A stretch of 53,075 nucleotides of DNA from Clostridia bacterium (lineage in GTDB: Bacteria; Bacillota; Clostridia; Oscillospirales; Acutalibacteraceae): NCBI GenBank assembly GCA_024692685.1, contig JAILMJ010000083.1, positions 1-53,075 on the forward strand, written 5' to 3'. The notes below the pieces were generated by a model that worked only from the letters and a program-made list of their open reading frames with translations, was not told the DNA's origin and did not search any database. The position numbers and the translations under genes are program-made. The number at the start of each line of letters is the position of its first letter. Position 1 is the stretch's first letter. This document shows positions 17,506 to 26,080 of the stretch, one piece after another.

Positions 17506-17835
17506 TTATATTATTTGTTTCACTATAATTTCAGCGGCAAAAACGGCGAGGCAGGCAACCGATGCAACCGAAATAAGGCTTCTGTTGAAAAACGACATTA
17601 TGAATGCCGCAACAAAACCTGCTGCCGCAGTTACAGGAGAAGAGGTTGCATAAAATATTGCCGGAACCGTCATTGCGCTGAGAGTTGCATACGGTATATA
17701 GTGCAGAAATGAAAGAACAAATCTATTTGTTATTTCCCTGTTGATGAGGAGCATCGGCAGTAACCTGATAAGATAGGTGGTAGCCGCCGTAACAAGGGCA
17801 AAAATCAGAAAACGTGTATTATCCGTTTTTGACAC
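17506..17835 (-). CDS. azlD: AzlD-type branched-chain amino acid exporter, small subunit
   Basis: This 109-residue membrane protein has about four hydrophobic helices and the AzlD signatures TYLIRLLPMLL and HYIPYATLSAM. AzlD works with AzlC in the LIV-E exporter family, which exports branched-chain amino acids. I chose the GTG at 17835, which overlaps the azlC 3' end by 17 bases and is preceded by a G run. A longer frame upstream would lie wholly within azlC. Such overlap is usual for azlCD and suggests coupled translation. Confidence 0.85.
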   Translation of the reverse strand: MSKTDNTRFLIFALVTAATTYLIRLLPMLLINREITNRFVLSFLHYIPYATLSAMTVPAIFYATSSPVTAAAGFVAAFIMSFFNRSLISVASVACLAVFAAEIIVKQII

Positions 17836-18535
17836 CCCCCTGCTCTTTAACCGGGAAAATAACTGCCGCAGCAAGAGCCGCTGCAACTGCACAGATAATA
17901 ATAGTAAAGCCTTCGGGTATCTTTGAAAGCACACCGACATATCTGAACAGGCATGAAAGTGCTATTGCGGCAACGCAGCACAAGGCAACCGCTTTATCCT
18001 TTTTCGCGGGAGGAATAACTATTGCCATAAACATGGCATAAATCGCAACTCCCATTGCCGTTACAACGGAACCCGGCAGCACATTGCCCGCTGCCGCTCC
18101 GAGAAGCGTTCCGCCTGTCCAGCCGAAAAACGGCAGCAACATCAGTCCGTAATAGTACCTGCTACCTATCTTCCCCTGCTTTGAAACGGCAACTGCAAAT
18201 ATCTCATCGGTATTCATAAACGCCATAAGGAACTTCTCATAAAAGTGTATGTTCTTATCAAACTTCTGTGAAAGCGAAACGGACATTATAGAATATCGCA
18301 GATTTATTATCAGCTGGCTCAGAAACAGTTCAATAAGAGTGCCGGTGCCTACAATTATGGGAACAGCGGCAAACTGCCCGGCAGATGTGAAGTTCATAAA
18401 AGACAGCGACACACTCTGCCAGACGGACAGTCCGCTTTCATAGGCAAAAATCCCGAAAGCAAACGAAACCGCAAAATATCCGAAGCAAATGGGCAATCCG
18501 TCCTTTACTCCGTGTTTATAGCTGTTTTCAACCAT
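17819..18535 (-). CDS. azlC: AzlC-type branched-chain amino acid exporter, large subunit
   Basis: This 238-residue integral membrane protein of the LIV-E family shows the N-terminal DGLPICFGYFAVSFAFG, the FTSAGQFA motif of helix 2, NLRYSIMSVSLSQ and FAVA in the TDEIFAVA segment. It exports branched-chain amino acids or analogues with the AzlD subunit encoded just downstream. AGGTG precedes the ATG. No Lrp/AsnC-type regulator gene is adjacent. Confidence 0.92.
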   Translation of the reverse strand: MVENSYKHGVKDGLPICFGYFAVSFAFGIFAYESGLSVWQSVSLSFMNFTSAGQFAAVPIIVGTGTLIELFLSQLIINLRYSIMSVSLSQKFDKNIHFYEKFLMAFMNTDEIFAVAVSKQGKIGSRYYYGLMLLPFFGWTGGTLLGAAAGNVLPGSVVTAMGVAIYAMFMAIVIPPAKKDKAVALCCVAAIALSCLFRYVGVLSKIPEGFTIIICAVAAALAAAVIFPVKEQGGVKNG

Positions 18536-18585
18536 AAAACACCTGCTTTGCAGATCAGCTCCCCGGCCTTGAAAACCGATAGACT

Positions 18586-20157
18586 TTATTTAATCATTGA
18601 CTCTTCCCAGGAATCATAAGGCTTGATGCCGAAGATATCCGCTATTGTCGGAGCAACGTTGGCAAGGCCGAAGTTTCCGTCTTTGATTTCGTATTTATTC
18701 TTTGAATAGATGATAAACGGAACGGGATTGAGTGAATGAGCCGTTCTGACCTGAATTTCACCTTTCTTGTTTTTCTCAAGCATCTCATCGGCATTGCCGT
18801 GATCTGCGGTAATAAGCACGGTATATCCTGTTTCATCGGCAACTTTGAGCAGCCTTGCTATGCCGAGGTCAACAGATTCAACCGCCGTAATAGTGGCATC
18901 AAGATTGCCGGTGTGACCGACCATATCTCCGTTGGGATAATTCAGCCTTATGAAATCGTATTTTCCGCTCTCCATAGCCTCGATAACAGCGTCGGTAATC
19001 TCCGCGCTCTTCATCCAAGGCCTCTGGTCAAAGGTGACTCTGTCAGAAGGGATTTCCATATAGGTTTCAAGTTCTTCGCTGAACTTGTCGCTTCTGTTGC
19101 CGTTCCAGAAATATGTTACGTGACCGTATTTCTGAGTTTCGGATATGGCAAACTGAGTCATTCCCTTTGAAACAAGGAGCTCTGAAAGAGTATCTTTGAT
19201 CTCGGGAGGATTGACAAGATACTTCTCGGGAAGTTTGAGGTCTCCGTCATACTGAAGCATTCCGGCATAGATTACATCCGGTTTCGGGCCTCTGTCAAAC
19301 TTGTCAAAATCCTCATAGTCAAATGCCATGCTCAGTTCAAGGGCTCTGTCGCCTCTGAAATTGAAGAGAACTACGCTGTCCCCTTCAACAATTCTGCCGA
19401 GAGGCTGCCCATCACGCGCAATGACGAAAGCGGGAAGATCCTGGTCTATAACACCGGGTATCTCGGCTCTGTAAGTTTCTATAGCCTCAGCGGCGCTTGC
19501 AAACTGTCTGCCGATACCTTTGACGTGAGTATCCCAGCCGAGTTTAACCATATTCCAATCCGCCTGGTAGCGGTCCATTGTGATTTTCATTCGTCCGCCG
19601 CCGGAGGCTATGTCTGCGCTGAAAGAACCGTCATTGAGCTCGGCAAGTTTCTTTTCAAGCTGCTCAACATAGATTAGGGCGGATGTGGCGGGCACATCTC
19701 GTCCGTCAAGCAGAATATGAACGTGAGCTTTCTTTACTCCGCTTTCCTTGACCTTTTCAAGCATAGCAAAAAGGTGAGAAATATTCGAGTGAACATTTCC
19801 GTCGGAAAGAAGGCCGATAAAATGAATCGCCGTATTCTTTGAAATACAGTTTCCTGTGAGTTCCTTCCAAACCCCGGACTCATAGATTTTGCCGGAAGCA
19901 ATGCTTTCGTTTACAAGCTTTGCTCCCTGGGAGTAGATCTGGCCGCAGCCGAGTGCATTATGACCAACCTCGCTGTTACCCATATCATCGTCCGTCGGAA
20001 GACCGACGGCTGAGCCATGAGCTTTAAGTCTGGTGTTAGGATACTCGGCAAGCAATTTGTTGAGAACCGGTGTATTGGCAATGGTAACAGCATCGCCGAG
20101 ACCTGTTTTGGAAAAGCCGACACCGTCCATAACAACTAAAAGAACTTTCTCTGACAT
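18586..20157 (-). CDS. gpmI: 2,3-bisphosphoglycerate-independent phosphoglycerate mutase
   Basis: This 523-residue Mn2+-dependent enzyme of the alkaline-phosphatase superfamily interconverts 3- and 2-phosphoglycerate in glycolysis. Motifs are LLVVMDGVGFS at the N terminus, the phosphorylated Ser in DDMGNSEVGHNALG, HVHILLDGRDVPATS in the transferase domain, FNFRGDRALELS, RLNYPNGDMVGHTGN and ITADHGNADEM. The length is normal. It is the third gene of the pgk-tpiA-gpmI cluster, 61 bases after tpiA. Confidence 0.97.
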   Translation of the reverse strand: MSEKVLLVVMDGVGFSKTGLGDAVTIANTPVLNKLLAEYPNTRLKAHGSAVGLPTDDDMGNSEVGHNALGCGQIYSQGAKLVNESIASGKIYESGVWKELTGNCISKNTAIHFIGLLSDGNVHSNISHLFAMLEKVKESGVKKAHVHILLDGRDVPATSALIYVEQLEKKLAELNDGSFSADIASGGGRMKITMDRYQADWNMVKLGWDTHVKGIGRQFASAAEAIETYRAEIPGVIDQDLPAFVIARDGQPLGRIVEGDSVVLFNFRGDRALELSMAFDYEDFDKFDRGPKPDVIYAGMLQYDGDLKLPEKYLVNPPEIKDTLSELLVSKGMTQFAISETQKYGHVTYFWNGNRSDKFSEELETYMEIPSDRVTFDQRPWMKSAEITDAVIEAMESGKYDFIRLNYPNGDMVGHTGNLDATITAVESVDLGIARLLKVADETGYTVLITADHGNADEMLEKNKKGEIQVRTAHSLNPVPFIIYSKNKYEIKDGNFGLANVAPTIADIFGIKPYDSWEESMIK

Positions 20158-20218
20158 ATTATTTCCTCTTTCTTTAAAGAAGGCAAGGCGGTTTAGCCAC
20201 CTTGCCCTTATTCACTGA

Positions 20219-20986
20219 TTATTTACTTGCCGCTGCAACTATGGCTGCGAACTTGTCTGCTTTGAGTGACGCGCCGCCGATAAGACCGCCGTCAACATCA
20301 TACTGGGCAAGAAGTTCGTCGGCGTTTGCGTCGTTCATTGAGCCGCCGTACTGGATAACGAATCCGTCAGCAGCTTTCCTGCTGTAAAGACGGGCAACAA
20401 GATCTCTGATTATCTTGCATACTTCGTTTGCCTGCTCGGGAGTTGCGGTTTCGCCCGTGCCGATAGCCCAGACAGGCTCGTAGGCAATAATGATATTGTC
20501 AAGTTCATTTTCGGCAACGCCCGCAAGAGCAATCTCAGTCTGAGCGCAGACAACCTGCTCCGTTATTCCCATCTTCCTCTCGGAGAGAACTTCACCGACA
20601 CAAAGGATAACCTTCAGGCCTGCATCGAGAGCCGCTCTGACACGGTTGCGAACGGTAACATCGGTTTCGCCGAAATACTGTCTTCTCTCAGAATGACCTA
20701 TGATAACATAGGGGACACCTGCTGCTTTGAGCATCTGAGCGGAAACTTCGCCTGTGAATGCGCCTTTTTCTGCCCAGTGACAGTTCTCTGCGCCGATTTT
20801 GATGTTGGAGCCGCACGCGGCTTCCATAGCGGCATAGAGATCAATATAGGGAACGCAGAGAACTACATCGCAGTCTGCGTTTGCTACAAGAGGTTTCATT
20901 TCTTCAATGAGAGCCTTTGCCTGATCGGGGGTGTTATTCATTTTCCAGTTGCCCGCTATTACGGGTCTGCGAAGTGATTTATCCAT
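20219..20986 (-). CDS. tpiA: Triosephosphate isomerase
   Basis: This 255-residue TIM-barrel enzyme interconverts dihydroxyacetone phosphate and glyceraldehyde 3-phosphate. It has the substrate Lys in IAGNWKMN, the electrophile His in VIIGHSERRQYFGE and the catalytic Glu in IIAYEPVWAIGTG, then the phosphate-binding YGGS and GGLIGGASL loops. It lies 15 bases after pgk and uses a good AGGAG site. Through dihydroxyacetone phosphate and GAP it connects glycolysis with the GAP-consuming transaldolase of the sulfoquinovose operon in this window. Confidence 0.98.
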   Translation of the reverse strand: MDKSLRRPVIAGNWKMNNTPDQAKALIEEMKPLVANADCDVVLCVPYIDLYAAMEAACGSNIKIGAENCHWAEKGAFTGEVSAQMLKAAGVPYVIIGHSERRQYFGETDVTVRNRVRAALDAGLKVILCVGEVLSERKMGITEQVVCAQTEIALAGVAENELDNIIIAYEPVWAIGTGETATPEQANEVCKIIRDLVARLYSRKAADGFVIQYGGSMNDANADELLAQYDVDGGLIGGASLKADKFAAIVAAASK

Positions 20987-21001
20987 TATTATTTCTCCTT
21001 C

Positions 21002-22213
21002 TTATTTATCGTCAACAGCTTCAATACCGGGAAGAACCTTACCCTCAAGGAATTCAAGGGAAGCGCCGCCGCCGGTTGAAATATGAGTCATCTTATCACC
21101 GAAGCCGAGGGTGTTGACAGCCGCAGCGGAATCGCCTCCGCCGATGATGGTAACAGCATCTGTCTCGGCAAGTGCCTTAGCTATGGCTATAGTGCCTTTA
21201 GCAAGAACGGGATTCTCAAACACGCCCATAGGACCGTTCCAGACAACTGTCTTGGCCTCTCTGACCGCCTGAGTGTAAAGCTCGCAGGATTTGGGACCGA
21301 TATCAAGACCTTCCATATTCCCGGGAATCTTATCGGCATCAAAAAGTTCAACCTCTATGGGAGCGTCAATGGGATCGGGGAAATCGGGAGCCGCGATAAC
21401 ATCAACGGGAAGGAGAATCTTTTTGCCGCACTCTTCAGCCTTCTTCATCATATCTCTGCAATAATCTATCTTGCTCTCATCAAGGAGAGAACGGCCGACC
21501 TCATAACCCTTTGCCGCAAGGAAGGTATAAGCCATACCTCCGCCGATAATCAGGGTGTCCGCCTTGTTGAGGAGATTATCAATAACGTTGAGTTTATCCG
21601 AAACCTTTGCTCCGCCGAGAACGGTAACAAAAGGTCTCTCGGGATTTTCAACAGCATCGCCGAGATATTTGAGCTCTTTGCCCATAAGATATCCGACAGC
21701 CGCTTCTTTGACATAATCGGTAATGCCGACGGTTGAGCAGTGCGCTCTGTGAGCGGCACCGAAAGCGTCATTTACATAAATGTCGCACAGACTTGCGAGA
21801 TCCTTTGAAAATGCCTCGCCGTTCTTTGTCTCTTCGGGACGGAAACGGGTATTCTCAAGAAGAACAACATCGCCGTCTTTCATTGCTGCTACAGCGGCTT
21901 TTGCATTCTCACCGACAACATTGTCGTCAGCGGCAAAAACTACATTTTTACCGAGCTTTTCACTGAGTCTCTTCGCAACGGGAGCGAGTGAGAATTTTGC
22001 TTCGGGGCCGTTCTTGGGCTTGCCGAGATGCGAGCAAAGAATTACTTTTGCGCCATCATCAATAAGCTTTTTGATTGTGGGAAGAGCGCCGTTGATTCTG
22101 TTTTCGTCAGTGATAACGCCGTCTTTGAGGGGCACATTGAAATCACAACGTACAAGCACTTTTTTGCCCTTGGCGCTGATGTCGTCGACTGTTTTCTTGT
22201 TGTAAAAGTTCAT
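21002..22213 (-). CDS. pgk: Phosphoglycerate kinase
   Basis: This 403-residue enzyme makes ATP from 1,3-bisphosphoglycerate. Features are [16 protein letters not shown], the substrate-binding [29 protein letters not shown], the hinge [14 protein letters not shown], the nucleotide-binding WNGPMGVFE and the C-terminal GGGDSAAAV. The length is typical. It heads the glycolytic operon. No gap gene is adjacent, which is less usual, so the GAPDH gene must lie elsewhere. Confidence 0.98.
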   Translation of the reverse strand: MNFYNKKTVDDISAKGKKVLVRCDFNVPLKDGVITDENRINGALPTIKKLIDDGAKVILCSHLGKPKNGPEAKFSLAPVAKRLSEKLGKNVVFAADDNVVGENAKAAVAAMKDGDVVLLENTRFRPEETKNGEAFSKDLASLCDIYVNDAFGAAHRAHCSTVGITDYVKEAAVGYLMGKELKYLGDAVENPERPFVTVLGGAKVSDKLNVIDNLLNKADTLIIGGGMAYTFLAAKGYEVGRSLLDESKIDYCRDMMKKAEECGKKILLPVDVIAAPDFPDPIDAPIEVELFDADKIPGNMEGLDIGPKSCELYTQAVREAKTVVWNGPMGVFENPVLAKGTIAIAKALAETDAVTIIGGGDSAAAVNTLGFGDKMTHISTGGGASLEFLEGKVLPGIEAVDDK

Positions 22214-22263
22214 ACTGGCATTTTCCTTTCGGGTGGTTTATTATCTTTATTTTTATTTGAATA

Positions 22264-22292
22264 ATTATATTATATGGAAAGTCTTTTTGCAA
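22264..22292 (-). promoter_or_regulatory. Promoter of pgk-tpiA-gpmI
   Basis: On the minus strand TTGCAA (22287-22292), a 17-base spacer and a perfect TATAAT (22264-22269) stand about 50 bases before the pgk start. Confidence 0.75.
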
Positions 22293-22365
22293 GATATTTT
22301 TATTCGGCGAAATAACCGAAGATAGAAAACAATACGTAATTTTTTTGTATTACCCATACCGATAA

Positions 22366-22396
22366 GAAAAAGGGCATATCCGCACGGGATATGCCC
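22366..22396 (-). terminator. Intrinsic terminator after PFOR gene
   Basis: On the minus strand GGGCATATCC pairs perfectly with GGATATGCCC (22387-22396 and 22372-22381) and is followed by five Ts. It lies about 20 bases after the nifJ stop codon. Confidence 0.88.
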
Positions 22397-22414
22397 TGAA
22401 ACACCGGGTTGATA

Positions 22415-25400
22415 TTATTCGGCTGAGGGAGCATAGAGATCCCTGAGTCTGAGAAGGTGTGCATATCTTTCGTTTGCAGTCTTCTCTGCCTTGGTGAACA
22501 AGGTCTCCGCACGCTCGGGGAAGGAGCGGGTAAGCTGTGAATAGCGAGCCTCATTCATAATGAAATCTCTGTAGCTTGTGCTTGCCGGTTTGCTGTCAAT
22601 TGTGAAGGGATTCTTGCCCTCTGCCTTGAGAGCGGGGTTGTAACGGAACATATTCCAATATCCGCAGTCAACCGCCTTCTTCATCTCGGACTGGCAATTT
22701 GTCATGCCGCCCTTGATGGAGTGCATCTCGCAGGGTGCGTAAGCGATAACTATTGACGGACCGTGATATGCCTCTGCCTCCGTAAGAGCTTTAATGGTCT
22801 GATTGTTGTCAGCGCCCATTGCTATCTGAGCAACATAAACATAACCGTAACTCATTGCTATCTCCGCAAGGCTCTTCTTGGCTACCGACTTACCTGCCGC
22901 TGCAAACTGTGCAACCTGGCCGATATTGGATGCCTTGGAAGCCTGTCCGCCGGTATTGGAGTAAACTTCGGTATCAAATACCATAATGTTTACATCGTCG
23001 CCGGAAGCGAGTACGTGATCAACGCCGCCGAAACCGATATCGTAAGCCCAGCCGTCACCGCCGAAGATCCATACCGATTTCTTGGCAAGATACTCTTTGC
23101 CGGCGAGAATCTCTTTGCAAAGGTCGCATTCGGCACCGTCTATTGCTGCAACGAGAGCCTTTGTGGCCGCTGCGTTTGCCGCTCCGTCATCGACTGTGTC
23201 GAGATAAGCTGCCGCTGCCGCCTTTGTTGCTTCGGGCGTATTCTCGCCTTCTGCAAGACACTTAATCTTCTCAATGAGCCTGTTACGTATCGCGTTCTGA
23301 CCGAGATACATTCCGTAACCGTGCTCCGCGTTATCTTCAAAGAGGGAGTTTGCCCATGCGGGACCGTGACCTTCCTTGTTAACGGTGTAAGGTGAGGTTG
23401 CTGCGGGACCGCCCCAGATTGAGGAACAGCCGGTTGCGTTTGAAATGTACATTCTGTCTCCGAAGAGCTGGGTTATAAGGCGTGCATAAGATGTTTCCGC
23501 ACAGCCTGCGCAGGAACCGGAGAACTCAAGAAGAGGAGTCTTGAACTGGCTGCCGATAACGGTATTGTCGGCAACATCGTCCTTGACGGAAACATTGGCA
23601 ACCATGTAATCAAATACGGGCTGCATATCATCCTGGGACTCTCTGGGAACCATGGTAAGTGATTGGGTGGGACAAACGCCTATACATACTCCGCAGCCCA
23701 TACAGTCAAGCGGAGAAACGGCAAGTGAATACTTATAAACGCCCTTGCCTTTGCCGGCCTTCTTGTCAACCATAATTGCATTTGCGGGAGCACCTGCCGC
23801 CTCTGCTTCGTTAAGAACATAAGGTCTGATTGTTGCATGGGGGCAGACATAAGCGCACTTGTTACACTGAGCACAGGTGGTTGCATTCCAGGCGGGAACG
23901 GAAACCGCAACGCCTCTCTTCTCATAAGCAGCGGCGCCCTGCTCAAATGTGCCGTCCTCATGATCCTTAAAAGCGGAAACGGGAAGTGAATCGCCGTCCA
24001 TAAGTCCGACGGGCTTCATGATGCTGTCAACCTGCTTAACAAGTTTTGCAGCGCCCTTTGATGCAGCGGCATCACCGCTGTCAACGGCATTTGCCCACTC
24101 GGCGGGAACATTGATTTTAACATACGCTGTGGCACCGGCATCAATGGCATCCTCGTTCATCTTGACGATTTCGATGCCCTTCTTCATGAACTTCTGTGCC
24201 TTTTCCTTCATATAGCCGATTGCATCCTCTTCGGGAAGAACTTTTGCGAGTGAGAAGAATGCGGACTGAAGGATTGTGTTTGTACGTTTGCCAAGACCGA
24301 TTTTTGCGGCAAGGTCGATGGCGTTAACCGTGTAAAGCTGAATATCATTATTGGCAATATATCTCTTTGCTTCTGCATTGAGCTTTTCGCCTAACTCTTT
24401 TTCATCCCACTGGCAGTTGATAAGGAATACACCGCCGGGCTTTACGTCATTGACCATTTTGTAGCCTTTTTCAACATAGGAGGGGTTATGGCAGGCAACG
24501 AAGTTTGCCTTGTTGATGTAATAGGGACTCTTGATGGGCTTGTCACCGAAACGAAGGTGGGAAATGGTGATACCGCCGGTCTTCTTGGAGTCATACTGGA
24601 AATATGCCTGAACATACTTATCGGTATGGTCGCCGATAATTTTGATGGAGTCCTTGTTTGCGCCGACAGTACCGTCACCGCCGAGACCCCAGAATTTGCA
24701 CTCGATGGTTCCCTCGGCTGCGGTGTTGGGAGCTGCCTTCTCGGCAAGCGAAAGATAAGTTACATCGTCATTGATACCGATGGTGAAATGATCCTTCGGC
24801 TCTGCCTTGTCAAGTTCTTCATAAACAGCAAATACGCTGGCAGGAGGAGTATCCTTGGAACCGAGACCGTAACGGCCGCCGGTAACCTTTATGTCGCTTC
24901 TGCCTGTTGCGGCAAGAGCGGCAACAACATCAAGATAAAGGGGCTCGCCGAGAGCGCCGGGTTCCTTTGTTCTGTCAAGAACAGCGATTTTCTTGCATGA
25001 TGCGGGAATGGCTGCGGCAAGTTTTTCCGCCGAGAACGGTCTGTAAAGACGGACCTTGACAAGACCGACCTTTTCGCCCTTTGCGGTGAGATAATCAATA
25101 ACTTCCTCAGCTACGTCGCAGATTGAGCCCATGGCTACAATGACTTTTTCGGCGTCGGGTGCGCCGTAGTAGTTGAAGAGCTGATAGTTTGTGCCGAGTT
25201 TCTTGTTGACCTTATCCATATACTCTTCAACAACAGCAGGAAGAGCGTCATAATAAGAGTTGCAGGCCTCTCTGTGCTGGAAGAAAATATCGCCGTTTTC
25301 GTGAGAACCGCGCATAACAGGTCTTTCGGGATTGAGAGCGCGCTTGCGGAATGCTTCAACGGCATCCATATCGCACATTTCCTTAAGGTCATCGTAATCC

Positions 25401-25957
25401 CATACTTCTATCTTCTGGATTTCGTGAGAAGTGCGGAAGCCGTCAAAGAAGTTTATGAAAGGAACTCTGCCTTTGATAGCGGCAAGATGCGCAACGGCAC
25501 CGAGGTCCATAACTTCCTGGGGATTGGTTTCCGCAAGCATGGCAAAGCCGGTCTGACGGCAGGCATATACGTCGGAGTGGTCTCCGAAAATGTTAAGGGC
25601 GTGCGACGCGACGCAACGGGCCGAAACGTGGAAAACAGCGGGGAGAAGCTCACCGGCTATTTTGTACATATTCGGAATCATAAGGAGAAGGCCCTGGGAA
25701 GCAGTGTAGGTTGTGGTGAGAGCACCGGCTGCAAGTGAGCCGTGAACAGTGCCCGCAGCACCGGCTTCCGACTGCATCTCGGCGACCTTAACGGTAGTGC
25801 CGAAAATGTTTTTCAGACCCTGTGCCGACCATTGGTCGACGTAATCGGCCATGGGGCTTGACGGAGTTATGGGATAAATTCCGGCTACCTCGGTAAACGC
25901 ATAACTGACGTGCGCAGCAGCGTTATTACCGTCCATGGTTTTCTTTTTTCTTGCCAT
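22415..25957 (-). CDS. nifJ: Pyruvate:ferredoxin (flavodoxin) oxidoreductase
   Basis: This single-chain 1180-residue PFOR oxidises pyruvate to acetyl-CoA and CO2 while reducing ferredoxin. In order it has the pyrimidine-binding domain (YPITPSSPMADYVD near residue 30), the domain with TASQGLLLMIPNMYK, the EKR/gamma region with FWGLGGDGTVGANKDS, and a 2[4Fe-4S] ferredoxin insert (CAQCNKCAYVCPH and CMGCGVCIGVCP). The TPP domain follows with CAGCAET, GDGWAYDIGFGG and YSNTGGQ. It is full length. It is monocistronic, with its own promoter and terminator. Reduced ferredoxin would feed the [FeFe]-hydrogenase implied by hydEFG. Confidence 0.98.
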   Translation of the reverse strand: MARKKKTMDGNNAAAHVSYAFTEVAGIYPITPSSPMADYVDQWSAQGLKNIFGTTVKVAEMQSEAGAAGTVHGSLAAGALTTTYTASQGLLLMIPNMYKIAGELLPAVFHVSARCVASHALNIFGDHSDVYACRQTGFAMLAETNPQEVMDLGAVAHLAAIKGRVPFINFFDGFRTSHEIQKIEVWDYDDLKEMCDMDAVEAFRKRALNPERPVMRGSHENGDIFFQHREACNSYYDALPAVVEEYMDKVNKKLGTNYQLFNYYGAPDAEKVIVAMGSICDVAEEVIDYLTAKGEKVGLVKVRLYRPFSAEKLAAAIPASCKKIAVLDRTKEPGALGEPLYLDVVAALAATGRSDIKVTGGRYGLGSKDTPPASVFAVYEELDKAEPKDHFTIGINDDVTYLSLAEKAAPNTAAEGTIECKFWGLGGDGTVGANKDSIKIIGDHTDKYVQAYFQYDSKKTGGITISHLRFGDKPIKSPYYINKANFVACHNPSYVEKGYKMVNDVKPGGVFLINCQWDEKELGEKLNAEAKRYIANNDIQLYTVNAIDLAAKIGLGKRTNTILQSAFFSLAKVLPEEDAIGYMKEKAQKFMKKGIEIVKMNEDAIDAGATAYVKINVPAEWANAVDSGDAAASKGAAKLVKQVDSIMKPVGLMDGDSLPVSAFKDHEDGTFEQGAAAYEKRGVAVSVPAWNATTCAQCNKCAYVCPHATIRPYVLNEAEAAGAPANAIMVDKKAGKGKGVYKYSLAVSPLDCMGCGVCIGVCPTQSLTMVPRESQDDMQPVFDYMVANVSVKDDVADNTVIGSQFKTPLLEFSGSCAGCAETSYARLITQLFGDRMYISNATGCSSIWGGPAATSPYTVNKEGHGPAWANSLFEDNAEHGYGMYLGQNAIRNRLIEKIKCLAEGENTPEATKAAAAAYLDTVDDGAANAAATKALVAAIDGAECDLCKEILAGKEYLAKKSVWIFGGDGWAYDIGFGGVDHVLASGDDVNIMVFDTEVYSNTGGQASKASNIGQVAQFAAAGKSVAKKSLAEIAMSYGYVYVAQIAMGADNNQTIKALTEAEAYHGPSIVIAYAPCEMHSIKGGMTNCQSEMKKAVDCGYWNMFRYNPALKAEGKNPFTIDSKPASTSYRDFIMNEARYSQLTRSFPERAETLFTKAEKTANERYAHLLRLRDLYAPSAE

Positions 25958-26001
25958 AATGACTGTTCCTCCTAAATTTTAAAGAATAAATCGCAAAAAA
26001 T

Positions 26002-26030
26002 ATTTTATCACAGTTTGTATGATTTTACAA
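26002..26030 (-). promoter_or_regulatory. Promoter of the PFOR gene
   Basis: On the minus strand TTGTAA (26025-26030), a 17-base spacer and TAAAAT (26002-26007) lie about 45 bases before the start codon. AGGAGG follows 10 bases before the ATG. Confidence 0.6.
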
Positions 26031-26080
26031 ATACAATTTCAAACAAATTTATTATATATTTCTCCGGGTTATATATGAAA

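Noticed and set aside
21083-21736. 217-codon plus-strand frame opposite pgk
   Set aside because: Antisense shadow of an unmistakable phosphoglycerate kinase.
22763-23395. Long plus-strand open frame opposite nifJ
   Set aside because: It lies wholly antisense within a clear, full-length PFOR gene, and its translation has no recognisable motifs.
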